Below, piece after piece: positions 46,316 to 55,400 of a stretch of 64,000 bases of DNA (position 1 is the stretch's first letter; each line of letters opens with the position of its first letter). The DNA is from Streptomyces pacificus (lineage in GTDB: Bacteria; Actinomycetota; Actinomycetes; Streptomycetales; Streptomycetaceae): the NCBI RefSeq assembly GCF_011766325.1, contig NZ_BLLG01000001.1, forward strand, positions 186,001 through 250,000. Reading direction: 5' to 3'. The notes under the pieces were generated by a model that did no database searches, was not told the DNA's origin, and worked only from the letters and a program-made list of their open reading frames with translations. The translations under genes and the position numbers were made by a program.

Positions 46316-46756
46316 GTGGCGTGGGACGAGTGGGAACGGATCAAGGCATCCGCGGCCGAGCGGCAGTCCGCGGAAGCGCGTCTCGCCCCGCTCCCGCCCG
46401 ATCGCGACAGTGGCCCGTCAGGCGAAGCCACCGGTTCGCGGCTGAAGCACATGGCCCAGCCGTGGAACCGCGCCGCGGCGACCGCAGTCATCCTCGGGGC
46501 CGGTACCCGTAGGGCCAGGGCCGATCTGACGGAGGGGCACACCGGGGTGGCCGGCGGCCTGACGGGACTGTCCAGTCTCACCTCGCTCACGAGCGCGCTC
46601 CACTCCTGGGAGAGCCGCCTCGGCAGGGTGGAGGACGAGTGCGGGAGCCTGGAGACGGCGTTGCGGGGGGCGGGCAGAGAACTCGTCGGCGTGGACCACG
46701 GGGTCGGCACGGCGACGAACGCGGTCGGGGTTCCCCAGGGTGGTGCCGCCCCGTGA
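46316..46756 (+). CDS. Small helical protein of a DUF1023 hydrolase operon (WXG-like)
   Basis: A 146-residue protein beginning MAWDEWERIKASAAERQ. The second half (TGLSSLTSLTSALHSWESRL, GRVEDECGSLETALRGAGRE) is helical with a SW.S and a later V.TATNAVG, loosely like WXG100/ESX helical hairpins, but a clear WXG is missing, so the assignment is tentative. The GTG at 46316 has AGAGGGG six bases upstream, and the stop overlaps the next GTG. Two genes encoding an alpha/beta hydrolase and a lipoprotein follow in the same operon. Confidence 0.75.
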   Translation: MAWDEWERIKASAAERQSAEARLAPLPPDRDSGPSGEATGSRLKHMAQPWNRAAATAVILGAGTRRARADLTEGHTGVAGGLTGLSSLTSLTSALHSWESRLGRVEDECGSLETALRGAGRELVGVDHGVGTATNAVGVPQGGAAP

Positions 46757-48633
46757 CCTCGTCGTTGACCTGGCAGCAGCTGCGGGATCTGAAGCTCGAC
46801 GCGCTGAAGGGCGCCGCCGACGGCTGGGGTGTCGTGTCGCGGCACGCGGACGCCGCCGAGGAGCGCGTCAATGGCGACATGAGCGGTGCTCTGTCGAAGA
46901 CACAGGAGAGCGAGTCCGCCGACGCCGCCCTGAAGCGCCTGAAACGGCTGAGTCGCAACTTCGACTACATCAGGACCGAATGCGGTCTGCTGCGGACCGC
47001 GGTGAGCGGACTCTCGGCCGAACTCGCCCTGCCGCAACGCCGGGTGAGGGAGGCCCTCGCCGACGCGGCCGCCCACGCGTACACGGTGCACGAGGACGGA
47101 AGCGTCGACTACCCGTCCGCCGGCAAGAGCGAGCTGACGGGGCGGGAGATCCCGGGCGGGCGTGCCGTGGGCCGCAACGGCCTGATCGGACCCGGTGCCG
47201 GAGTCCAGGGACCCGGCGGCGGTCTCCTCGACCCGGCCGCGGGCTATCGAGGCCCCAGCCTGATCAGCACGAATCCCCACCACGCCAAGGCACAGGACAT
47301 CGCCGACCGGATCGCCCGCGCACTTCGTGACGCACGGGAGACCGACGGCCGGTACCAGAGCGTGTTCGCCAAGCTCAAGGCAGCGCCGGGACTCACCGTC
47401 AACGCCGGCACCTGGGCCGACGCGGCGGCCGACATGGCGGCGGTGCGGGAGGCCGCGATCAGCCAGCTGGGGCGCGAGATCCCGCTGGACAAGTCGCCCG
47501 CGGACCGCAAGGTCTGGTGGGACGGGCTGACCGACGCCCAGCGTGCGGAGTACCTGGCGAGCTATCCGGACGTCATCGGGAACCTCGACGGCATCCCGGC
47601 CCTGGTACGCGACGAGGCCAACCGGGAGAACCTTCAGCTGCTGATCGCGAAGTTCTCGGGTGAGGAAGGCGAGGTGGCCAAGGCGCGGCTGGGCGGCCTG
47701 AAGGAGATCCAGCACCAGATGGAAGTGAACGCCGCCGCACGGCTCAAGGACCCGAGGGAACCGCCGATGTACCTGCTCGGCATCGCCGACAAGGGCACGG
47801 GCCGGGCAGTCGTCGCGTACGGCAACCCCGACACCTCCCGGAACGTGTCGGCATACGTACCGGGTCTGGGCACGGCACTTGACGGAGACTTCGCGCGCAA
47901 CGACCTCAAGCGCGCACATGACACCGCAGTCCTGGCTCGCAAGCATGATCCGTCGAGTACCTCCATCGTCTGGCTCGGATACGACCCACCGCAGCTTGGC
48001 GGAGTGGACGCGGAGACCTTGCTCTCCAACACCGAGGTCATGTCCGCCGACCGGGCAGAGCGGGGGGCTCCCGCCTACAACTCGTTCATGAGTGGACTCG
48101 CTGTCACCAATGAGCACGGAGACCCGCATCTCACCGCGATCGGGCACTCCTACGGCTCCCGCCTCGTCGGCGCGGCCACCCAGGAGGGAGTCGGGATCCC
48201 GGGGGCGGACGACATCATTCTGCTCGGCAGTCCGGGCGTCGGCGTGGACAGGGCGGAGGATTTGGGTGTCGGCAAGGACCATGTGTTCGTGGGCGCGGCC
48301 GAGAACGACCCGGTAAGTCGCCTTCCTTCGAAGAAGGAGGCGGTCGCCGGGGCAGTCTTCATGGGTGGTGGTCCGCTGTTGTCGTATCTGGCAGCCGATG
48401 TCGCCGATCAGGGCGACGATGACATCTGGTTCGGCAAGGATCCCGCCAGCGAGGCCTTCGGCGCCCACCGGTTCGTTGTCGCCGATGGTCCACGGCCGAT
48501 CATCGACGGTGAGGGGCCGACACCCGCACACTCCAACTACTTCAACCCGGGCAAGGACCGTGAGTCCGCTGTCAACATCGCCGCCATCGTCTCGGGGCGG
48601 CCCCACCTTGTCACCACGGAGAAGTACCGATGA
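46753..48633 (+). CDS. DUF1023 alpha/beta hydrolase with a helical N-terminal domain
   Basis: A 626-residue protein. Residues 1-100 (LTWQQLRDLKLDALKGAADG, WGVVSRHADAAEERVNGDMS) are an amphipathic helical domain with a GWG turn resembling WXG100 proteins. Residues ~330-600 are a DUF1023 alpha/beta hydrolase: ASTSIVWLGYDPP-like STSIVWLGYDPPQLGG, the nucleophile elbow in TAIGHSYGSRLVGAATQEG, ILLGSPGVGVDRAEDLGVGK, and the His-containing end DGEGPTPAHSNYFNPGKDRE. Substrate unknown. No signal peptide, so a helical ESX-like export route or a cytoplasmic role are both possible. It starts GTG within the previous gene's stop. Confidence 0.88.
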   Translation: MTSSLTWQQLRDLKLDALKGAADGWGVVSRHADAAEERVNGDMSGALSKTQESESADAALKRLKRLSRNFDYIRTECGLLRTAVSGLSAELALPQRRVREALADAAAHAYTVHEDGSVDYPSAGKSELTGREIPGGRAVGRNGLIGPGAGVQGPGGGLLDPAAGYRGPSLISTNPHHAKAQDIADRIARALRDARETDGRYQSVFAKLKAAPGLTVNAGTWADAAADMAAVREAAISQLGREIPLDKSPADRKVWWDGLTDAQRAEYLASYPDVIGNLDGIPALVRDEANRENLQLLIAKFSGEEGEVAKARLGGLKEIQHQMEVNAAARLKDPREPPMYLLGIADKGTGRAVVAYGNPDTSRNVSAYVPGLGTALDGDFARNDLKRAHDTAVLARKHDPSSTSIVWLGYDPPQLGGVDAETLLSNTEVMSADRAERGAPAYNSFMSGLAVTNEHGDPHLTAIGHSYGSRLVGAATQEGVGIPGADDIILLGSPGVGVDRAEDLGVGKDHVFVGAAENDPVSRLPSKKEAVAGAVFMGGGPLLSYLAADVADQGDDDIWFGKDPASEAFGAHRFVVADGPRPIIDGEGPTPAHSNYFNPGKDRESAVNIAAIVSGRPHLVTTEKYR

Positions 48634-49235
48634 AGCATCGCATGTTCGCAGTGGCACTCACCGTCTCGGCCGTGTCCGGCTGCGGTCTCATCGGCGACGG
48701 GGATACGGCACCGACGGGAAGGATGGAGAGCATGAACATGCAGGAGGCCGGTGAACAGGCCGAGCGGATTCTTGATGGCACCTTCGGGGCTATCAAGCCC
48801 AGCGTTGAGGTGCAGCGCGGCCCGTCGAGCGATCCGATCTGCACCGACTTCAAGAACGACAGCACCGGGACCGGACAGGTCACCCGTCGGCGCTATGTGA
48901 TGACGATCATCTCTGACGAGCGGCGCGGCAGCTTCCTCGGGGTTGTCGAGGGCCACTGGAACAAGAACGGTTATGAGATCACCACCGTCCGCAAGGACAA
49001 GGAGAATCCGGCGATCTTCGCGACCAGCCCTGAGGGTTTCCAAGTCGTCCTGGAGTTCGGATACAGGGGCCAGGCGAGCGTCGATGTCACCTCCCCCTGC
49101 GTCACCGAGTCCGCGGTGACCGAGCCCCCCAGGGAGCCGATCGACCCAGGCTCGCCCGCCGCGGAGGGCCTCCCCTACGTCCGTTCCGACTTCTGGTCCG
49201 CCGAGGCCCCGGTGCCGTCACCGTCGGCGAGCTGA
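48630..49235 (+). CDS. Small lipoprotein, third gene of the DUF1023 operon
   Basis: A 201-residue exported lipoprotein. The signal MKHRMFAVALTVSAVSGCGL ends in a lipobox (VSGC). The mature part includes IKPSVEVQRGPSSDPICTDF and YVMTIISDERRGSFLGVVEG with two further Cys, likely a small beta-rich domain, then a Pro-rich tail. The ATG overlaps the hydrolase stop (ATGA), indicating a functional link. Its role may be to bind or restrain the hydrolase or its substrate at the membrane; that is conjecture. Confidence 0.85.
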   Translation: MKHRMFAVALTVSAVSGCGLIGDGDTAPTGRMESMNMQEAGEQAERILDGTFGAIKPSVEVQRGPSSDPICTDFKNDSTGTGQVTRRRYVMTIISDERRGSFLGVVEGHWNKNGYEITTVRKDKENPAIFATSPEGFQVVLEFGYRGQASVDVTSPCVTESAVTEPPREPIDPGSPAAEGLPYVRSDFWSAEAPVPSPSAS

Positions 49236-49480
49236 GTCCCGCCTTCCCGGCCGAGTCCCGGCCCCACGTCACGGGCCGTGCCGGGATGCCATCCGGCGCT
49301 TCACGTGCCCGGGGTCCACCTCCACCCTTTTCACAAGCCCACAAGCTTGTAGGTGCGCGATGCGGTCGCCGGTCCTAGGACCAGCGACCGTACTTTCACT
49401 CCACCGCGCCCCACGGGATGAAATCGGGCCCGGTCCGTGTTGGTGCCTTCCGGAAGATCAGGGCGACGGGGAGGCAACCG
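49236..49480. promoter_or_regulatory. Upstream region of the fused ABC exporter
   Basis: A 245-base gap holding the palindrome ACAAGCTTGT (49341-49350) about 140 bases before the exporter start, preceded by a related CAAGC half, a possible operator for a regulator encoded elsewhere. Confidence 0.4.
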
Positions 49481-52400
49481 GTGGCGGCGGCGGAAGAGCG
49501 ATCGTGGGCGCGGAGACTGGCCGGTTACGCCTGGCGGTACCGGCGGAACGTGGTGCTCGCGCTCGGCTCGTCACTTGCCGGCATGGGCGTCATGGCCCTC
49601 GTTCCGCTGATCATCAAAGTCGTTATCGACGACGTCATCGGCGGTCGCACACGGTCACTCTCCGTGTGGACCGGGCTGCTGATCGGCGCCGCGATCGTCA
49701 TCTACGCACTCACCTATGTACGCCGCTACTACGGCGGACGGCTCGCCCTCGACATCCAGCACGACCTTCGCACCGACATGTTCCGCACGATCAGCAGGCT
49801 CGACGGGCGCCGTCAGGACGAGCTGTCCACCGGCCAGGTCGTCGGGCGCGCCACCAGCGACCTCCAGCTCGTCCAGGGGCTGCTCTTCATGCTCCCGATG
49901 ACCATCGGGAACTTCGTGCTCTTCTTCGTCTCCCTCGGCGTCATGGCCTGGCTGTCGCCGCCGCTCACCCTCGTCGCCTTGGCCGTGGCCCCCGCCCTGT
50001 GGTTCATCGCCAGGCGCAGCCGGGTCAGGCTCCACCCGGCCACCTGGTACGCGCAGCAGCAGGCCGCCGCCGTCGCCGGAGTGGTCGACGGAGCCGTGTC
50101 CGGGGTGCGGGTCGTCAAGGGCTTCGGCCAGGAGGACCAGGAGACCGGCAAGCTGAGGGACGTCGGCCGCAGGCTCTTCGCCGGCCGGTTGCGTACGGTC
50201 AGGCTGAACTCCGCCTACACCCCCGCGCTGCAGGCCGTGCCCGCGCTCGGCCAGGTGGCGATGCTCGCGGCGGGCGGTTGGCTGGCCACCCGCGGGCAGA
50301 TCACCCTCGGGACCTTCGTCGCCTTCTCCACCTACCTCGCCCAGCTTGTCGGGCCCGTGCGGATGCTGGCCATGGTTCTGACCGTGGCCCAGCAGGCGCG
50401 GGCCGGTGTCGAGCGGGTCCTGGAACTGATCGACACCGAACCGGCTATCAAGGACGGCACCAAGGTGCTTCCGGTCGACGCCCCGGCGACCGTCGAGTTC
50501 GACAACGTCGGCTTCTCCTACGGAGACGGAGACGGAGACGGAGGCGGAGCCGGAATCGGCAACGGAGCCGGAGCCGGAGCCGGAACCTCGAATGGCCAGG
50601 GCCAGGGCCAGGGCCGCGGTCTCGGATCCGGGAGCGGGGGTGCGGGCGGGAATGCGAAGGGCACCCGGCCCGTCCTCGACGGCTTCTCGCTGGAGATCCG
50701 ACCCGGCGAGACCGTCGCCGTCGTCGGCTCCTCGGGCAGCGGCAAGTCCACCGCCTCGCTGCTCCTGCCGCGCTTCTACGACGTGTCGCACGGCGCGGTG
50801 CTCGTCGGCGGTCACGACGTACGCGAACTCACCATGGAGTCGCTGCGGGCCGCCGTCGGGCTCGTACCGGAGGACAGCTTCCTCTTCTCGGACACCGTCC
50901 GCTCCAACATCGCCTTCGGGAAACCGGACGCGACGGACGAGGAGATCATCGAGGCCGCGCGTACGGCGCAGGCGGACCGGTTCATCAGTGAGCTGCCCGA
51001 CGGGTACGGCACCAAGGTCGGCGAGCACGGCCTCACCCTCTCCGGCGGCCAGCGGCAGCGGATCGCCCTGGCCCGTGCGATCCTCACCGACCCTCGGCTG
51101 CTGCTGCTGGACGACGCCACCTCTGCCGTCGATGCCCGGGTCGAGCACGAGATCCACGAGGCGCTGCGCTCGGTGATGGCCGGCCGTACCACGCTGCTCA
51201 TCGCCCACCGGCGGTCCACCCTCGGCCTTGCCGACCGCATCGCCGTCCTCGACGGCGGCCGGCTCGCCGATATCGGCACCCACGAGGAACTGCAGCAACG
51301 ATCCGCGCTGTACCGGCGGCTGCTCACCGACCCGGACGAGATGGGCGGGGTCTCCCCCGGGCGCACCCTCCCGGCCGGGCCCTCGGAGGACCGCACCATC
51401 CGGGCGGGGATGGCCGGGATGGCCGGGATGGCCGACGTAGCCAGGACGGCCGGGACTGCCGGGACTGCCGGGACTGCCGGGATGGCCGGGATGGCCGCCG
51501 AGTTCGACGACGAGCGCGGTATCACACCCCCGCTGTGGGTGCGCAGGGAAGAGGAGGAACAGGACGAGGCGGTCGGTGCGACGCCCGAACTCCTCGCCCA
51601 GGTGGCGGCGCTCCCACCGGCGGACGACACCCCGCGGGTGGACGAGGTCCGGGCGGTGACGCCCGAGGACGGGTACGGGCTGCGCAGACTGCTGCGCGGT
51701 TTCCGGCTGCCGCTGCTGCTCAGCCTGCTGCTGGTCGCCGTCGACGCGGGCATGGGCCTGCTGCTGCCGGTGCTGATCCGGCACGGTATCGACGACGGCG
51801 TCGAGCAGGCCGCGATGTCCGCGGTCTGGGTCGCCGCCGCCCTGGCACTGCTGACCGTCCTCGTCCAGTGGGCCGGGCAGATCGGCGCCACCCGGATGAC
51901 GGGTCGTACGGGTGAGCGAATCCTCTATGCCCTGCGCCTCAAGATCTTCGCCCAGCTCCAGCGCCTCGGCCTGGACTACTACGAGCGCGAACTCACCGGC
52001 CGGATCATGACGCGCATGACCACGGACGTGGACGCGCTGTCGACCTTCCTGCAGACGGGGCTGGTCACCGCCTTCGTCTCCGTCGTCACCTTCTTCGGCA
52101 TCATGGTCGCCCTGGTCGTGCTCGACCTCCAGCTGGCCCTCGTGGTCTTCGCGACACTGCCCGTCCTGATCGTCGGCACCTACTTCTTCCGCCGTCAGTC
52201 GGTGAAGGCATACGAGCTGGCACGGGAGCGGATCAGTGTGGTCAACGCCGATCTCCAGGAGTCGGTGACCGGGCTGCGCATCCTCCAGGTCTTCGGGCGC
52301 GAGCGGTCCGGCCGCCGGCGGTTCACCGAGCGCAGCGAGAGCTACCGCGATGCCCGGGTGCGCGGTCAGTGGCTGATCTCCGTGTACTTCCCCTTCGTGC

Positions 52401-53422
52401 AACTGCTGTCCTCCGTTGCCGTGGCGGCCGTACTGATCGTGGGTGCGGGCCGGATCGAGGCGGGCACCCTCACCGTGGGCGCGCTCGTCGCCTACCTCCT
52501 CTACATCGACCTGTTCTTCGCCCCGGTGCAGCAGCTGTCCCAGATCTTCGACGGTTACCAGCAGGCCACCGTGTCGCTCGGCCGGATTCAGGAGCTGCTG
52601 CGGGAGCCGACGTCGACGAAGCAGGCCCGCGAGCCGGTGGAGGTGTCATCGCTGCGGGGCGACCTCGCCTTCGAGGACGTCTCGTTCGCCTACGGCGGCC
52701 GCGGGGCCGACGGCGGGGACAGCGCCATCAGCGGTGTCGATCTGCGGATCCCGGCCGGGCAGACGGTCGCGTTCGTCGGTGAGACGGGCGCGGGCAAGTC
52801 CACGCTGGTCAAGCTGGTGGCACGGTTCTACGACCCGACGAGTGGGCGGATCACCGCCGACGGCACCGATCTGCGCGAACTGGACCTCACCTCCTACCGG
52901 CACCGGCTCGGTGTCGTGCCGCAGGAGGCGTACCTCTTCTCCGGCACGGTCCGGGACGCCATCGCGTACGGGCGGCCCGGGGCGAGTGACGCGGAGGTGG
53001 AGGCGGCGGCCCGTGCGGTCGGCGCGCACGAGATGATCGCCACGCTGGAGGGCGGATATCTCCACGAGGTCGCGGAGCGCGGCCGCAACCTCTCTGCCGG
53101 CCAGCGCCAGCTCATCGCCCTGGCCCGGGCCGAACTGGTCGATCCGGACGTGCTGCTGCTCGACGAGGCGACCGCCGCGCTCGACCTGGCCACCGAGGCA
53201 CAGGTGAACCGGGCCACCGACCGGCTGACCGGGCGTCGCACCACCCTGGTGGTCGCGCACCGCCTCACCACCGCCGCTCGCGCGGACCGCGTGGTCGTCA
53301 TGGCACACGGCAGGGTGGTCGAGGACGGTACCCACGGCCAACTGCTCGCGCGGGGCGGGCGGTACGCCGAACTGTGGCGGACCTTCATCGGCGAGGAGGA
53401 GCCGGCCGCGGCCCGGACGTGA
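49481..53422 (+). CDS. Fused double ABC exporter (TMD-NBD-TMD-NBD)
   Basis: A 1313-residue polypeptide containing two complete ABC-exporter halves. Half 1: six-helix TMD (to ~residue 330), NBD with VVGSSGSGKSTASLLLPRFY and LTLSGGQRQRIALARAILTD, LLLLDDATSAVD. Half 2: TMD ~735-1040, NBD with FVGETGAGKSTLVKLVARFY, NLSAGQRQLIALARAELVDP and VLLLDEATAALD. Unusually, NBD1 has a ~45-residue Gly/Ala/Asp-rich repeat between the A-loop strand (FDNVGFSYGDGDGDGGG) and Walker A, and a second repeat (GMAGMAGMAD, TAGTAGTAG) lies in the link between halves. The GTG at 49481 has GGGGAGG six bases upstream; an ATG at 49418 is open too. A drug or metabolite exporter. Confidence 0.93.
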   Translation: MAAAEERSWARRLAGYAWRYRRNVVLALGSSLAGMGVMALVPLIIKVVIDDVIGGRTRSLSVWTGLLIGAAIVIYALTYVRRYYGGRLALDIQHDLRTDMFRTISRLDGRRQDELSTGQVVGRATSDLQLVQGLLFMLPMTIGNFVLFFVSLGVMAWLSPPLTLVALAVAPALWFIARRSRVRLHPATWYAQQQAAAVAGVVDGAVSGVRVVKGFGQEDQETGKLRDVGRRLFAGRLRTVRLNSAYTPALQAVPALGQVAMLAAGGWLATRGQITLGTFVAFSTYLAQLVGPVRMLAMVLTVAQQARAGVERVLELIDTEPAIKDGTKVLPVDAPATVEFDNVGFSYGDGDGDGGGAGIGNGAGAGAGTSNGQGQGQGRGLGSGSGGAGGNAKGTRPVLDGFSLEIRPGETVAVVGSSGSGKSTASLLLPRFYDVSHGAVLVGGHDVRELTMESLRAAVGLVPEDSFLFSDTVRSNIAFGKPDATDEEIIEAARTAQADRFISELPDGYGTKVGEHGLTLSGGQRQRIALARAILTDPRLLLLDDATSAVDARVEHEIHEALRSVMAGRTTLLIAHRRSTLGLADRIAVLDGGRLADIGTHEELQQRSALYRRLLTDPDEMGGVSPGRTLPAGPSEDRTIRAGMAGMAGMADVARTAGTAGTAGTAGMAGMAAEFDDERGITPPLWVRREEEEQDEAVGATPELLAQVAALPPADDTPRVDEVRAVTPEDGYGLRRLLRGFRLPLLLSLLLVAVDAGMGLLLPVLIRHGIDDGVEQAAMSAVWVAAALALLTVLVQWAGQIGATRMTGRTGERILYALRLKIFAQLQRLGLDYYERELTGRIMTRMTTDVDALSTFLQTGLVTAFVSVVTFFGIMVALVVLDLQLALVVFATLPVLIVGTYFFRRQSVKAYELARERISVVNADLQESVTGLRILQVFGRERSGRRRFTERSESYRDARVRGQWLISVYFPFVQLLSSVAVAAVLIVGAGRIEAGTLTVGALVAYLLYIDLFFAPVQQLSQIFDGYQQATVSLGRIQELLREPTSTKQAREPVEVSSLRGDLAFEDVSFAYGGRGADGGDSAISGVDLRIPAGQTVAFVGETGAGKSTLVKLVARFYDPTSGRITADGTDLRELDLTSYRHRLGVVPQEAYLFSGTVRDAIAYGRPGASDAEVEAAARAVGAHEMIATLEGGYLHEVAERGRNLSAGQRQLIALARAELVDPDVLLLDEATAALDLATEAQVNRATDRLTGRRTTLVVAHRLTTAARADRVVVMAHGRVVEDGTHGQLLARGGRYAELWRTFIGEEEPAAART
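50519..50640. repeat. Simple-repeat insertion in the first nucleotide-binding domain
   Basis: In-frame GGAGAC, GGAGCC and GGCCAG unit runs encode GDGDGDGGGAGIGNGAGAGA and then QGQGQGRG inside NBD1, ending before the conserved RPVLDGFSLEI. Confidence 0.9.
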
Positions 53423-53885
53423 GCCCTGCGGTCAGCTCCCGCACGGTCAGACCGGCACGGCCTGCTCCGGGGCCCGCTGCCTGGCCCTGGGTCCGCGGCC
53501 TGCTCCCGGGCCCGCGGCCCGGTCCTGGTTGTCACGGACCGGACGTGAGCGCGCCGCTCCTTCCCGGGTCCCGCCTGCCGTCCGGGTCGGTCCCGCTGCG
53601 CGCTCCCGAGCCCTGCCGTCCGGAGCGGCCGCTCGCCCGCTCCTGAGCGCCGCCGCTCGGACCGTCCAGCGGTCCGGACCCGGGTCGCACGGCGGTCCGG
53701 GGCACAGATGGTACGAATCCGGCCGGATCTTGCCGTCCTCCGCCGCCCCCTCCACCGGCCTTCCCGTCCTCCGCGAGGCTCCGCCGGCCCCGTGTGCGAT
53801 CCCGCTCTCCCGGCCCCGACGGGCAACCTTCCGGACCGCGGCTGCGTCGTACGTCGGAACAGCTCGATGCGGGAGAGGAGTGCCT
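53423..53885. other. Gene-free interval
   Basis: About 460 bases of repetitive G+C-rich DNA (CCGGGTCC- and GGGCCCG-type words) with no credible start sites. Its final part carries the AGGAG that serves the next gene. Confidence 0.55.
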
Positions 53886-54266
53886 GTGTTCGGGAAGCTG
53901 GTGAGGCGAGTGCTGGCCGTACTCATGGTCCTCGGCGCGGTATCGCTGACGGGGCCGGGGAGCCAGCGGGCGGAGGCCGCATCCGCCTGCTCCGGCCGTC
54001 CCACGAAGGCGGTGGGGTTTGCCACGGGGGAACTGCGCGTCTACAAGAAGCGGCAGTACGTCTGCGCCCTCACGGTCGCCAAGCAGCCCGGCGCCGCACG
54101 GCCCATGTCGGTGTCCCTCCAACCGCGCGGTGGTCGCGCGGTCGTCGACAGCGGCCGATTCACCCGGCTGGCGGGCCCCGTCACCGTCTACGCACTCAAC
54201 CGTTGCGTCCGGGCGTCGGGGGCCGTGGCCGGTAAGCGCGCTTCCACCGGCTGGACGCTCTGCTGA
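53886..54266 (+). CDS. Small exported protein of unknown function
   Basis: A 126-residue protein with a Sec signal (MFGKLVRRVLAVLMVLGAVS, then LTGPGSQRAEA before cleavage). The mature part, ASACSGRPTKAVGFATGELR with YVCALTVAKQ and LNRCVRAS, contains four Cys residues that could form disulfides and has the look of a small beta-rich secreted domain. The GTG at 53886 has GGAGAGGAG five bases upstream and is preferred to a GTG two codons earlier that is too close to it. No close family recognised. Confidence 0.7.
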   Translation: MFGKLVRRVLAVLMVLGAVSLTGPGSQRAEAASACSGRPTKAVGFATGELRVYKKRQYVCALTVAKQPGAARPMSVSLQPRGGRAVVDSGRFTRLAGPVTVYALNRCVRASGAVAGKRASTGWTLC

Positions 54267-54530
54267 GAGGGCCGTCTCCGCACCGCCGTCCCACTGAGCC
54301 CGGCCAGAGCGGTATCGCCCCGCGAGGGCACCGCGACCGCTGTGGGCCGAGGGGGGTGTGCTGTGCGCGGAGAACGCGAGAAGTACCGGGAGCGCTGAGA
54401 ACAACCGGGAGCGCCAGGAGCACAGGGAACGCGGAGGGCGGCAGGCGGTGCCCCGGGGCCGGGCGGGCGTGCCCCGCCGTCGACGACCCGCGATACGGCG
54501 GGCCGCAGGTGCCGGGTCGCAGGCGTCAGG

Positions 54531-55148
54531 TCACAGGCGGCGGGCACATCCCACCGGTGCGTCGGCGGACGGCAGCTCCACGAACAGGTCCGTCGACGCC
54601 GGGCACCGGGACCGCTCGTCCACCGCCGATTCCACCCTGAACTCGGGCCGGTGCGCACCGGACCCGTCACATGGGGCCTCCTTGACCTGCCCCTCGCCCG
54701 AGTCGCGGAGGCAGTCGCCGACGACCGTGTACGGGCCGCCCCCGCCGCCCGGATCGCCGGGGTGCGGCGGCTCCAGGTTGCGCATGCAGGCGTATCCCCG
54801 CGGCACCGAACCGTCGCCGTCCTCGTCGAACTCCGGGCGGTGCTCCGAGATGTGCAGCACGAAGTCCGTCGCGGCGGGGCAGGAGGGCCCGGTCGTGCGC
54901 CGTCCGTCGTGGCGGGCGATCACGCGTGCCGCCGCCTTCCCACTGGTGCACGGCACCTCGCGGACATCGGTGCGGCCCTGGCCGCTGCAGTCCCCCGGGC
55001 CGAGGAACAGCGGCCCGTGCGCGGCCGGTGTGGTGGCCGGGGTTTCCCCGGTCTGCGCGGGGCCCTCGCTGCCGGCGTCACCCGAGGCCGGCCCGCAGGA
55101 GACGAGCACCGCGCACACCACTCCTGCCCAAAGTCGCCGTACCTGCAT
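54531..55148 (-). CDS. Lipoprotein of unknown function
   Basis: A 205-residue protein convergent with the previous gene. The signal MQVRRLWAGVVCAVLVSCGP ends in a lipobox (LVSC). Two similar ~60-residue blocks follow: GDCSGQGRTDVREVPCTSGK...CPAATDFVLHISEHRPEF, and GDCLRDSGEGQVKEAPCDGSGAHRPEF...CPASTDLFVELPSADAPVGC. This internal duplication with conserved Cys and GDC starts resembles septum-formation-like or DUF4333-type exported domains in layout. Function unknown. Confidence 0.75.
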   Translation of the reverse strand: MQVRRLWAGVVCAVLVSCGPASGDAGSEGPAQTGETPATTPAAHGPLFLGPGDCSGQGRTDVREVPCTSGKAAARVIARHDGRRTTGPSCPAATDFVLHISEHRPEFDEDGDGSVPRGYACMRNLEPPHPGDPGGGGGPYTVVGDCLRDSGEGQVKEAPCDGSGAHRPEFRVESAVDERSRCPASTDLFVELPSADAPVGCARRL

Positions 55149-55400
55149 GAAACCCCCTGCTCGGTCCATCCAGGGTGGCCTGCCGGGGCGGGCGCACGCC
55201 AGGGGAGCAGGGGGGCTTTCCGTCGTGCGGGGGAGTGGAGCCGGTAGCACGGCGCACGCCGCGCTACGCCTCGGTGTGCAGCGGCGGCGTCTCCTTCGGA
55301 TGGAGGACGGGCCGGATCGCGGGTGCGTCGGGTCGCGGGTGCGTCGGGTCGCCGTTCCTTCGCCGTCGTGGTCCCGTCGGAACACGGGGGCAGCGGGGGA

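Noticed and set aside
49655..52402. A 915-codon open frame antisense to the ABC exporter
   Set aside because: It mirrors the G+C-rich codon pattern of the exporter gene, has no family motifs and no ribosome site; long antisense frames are expected in Streptomyces.
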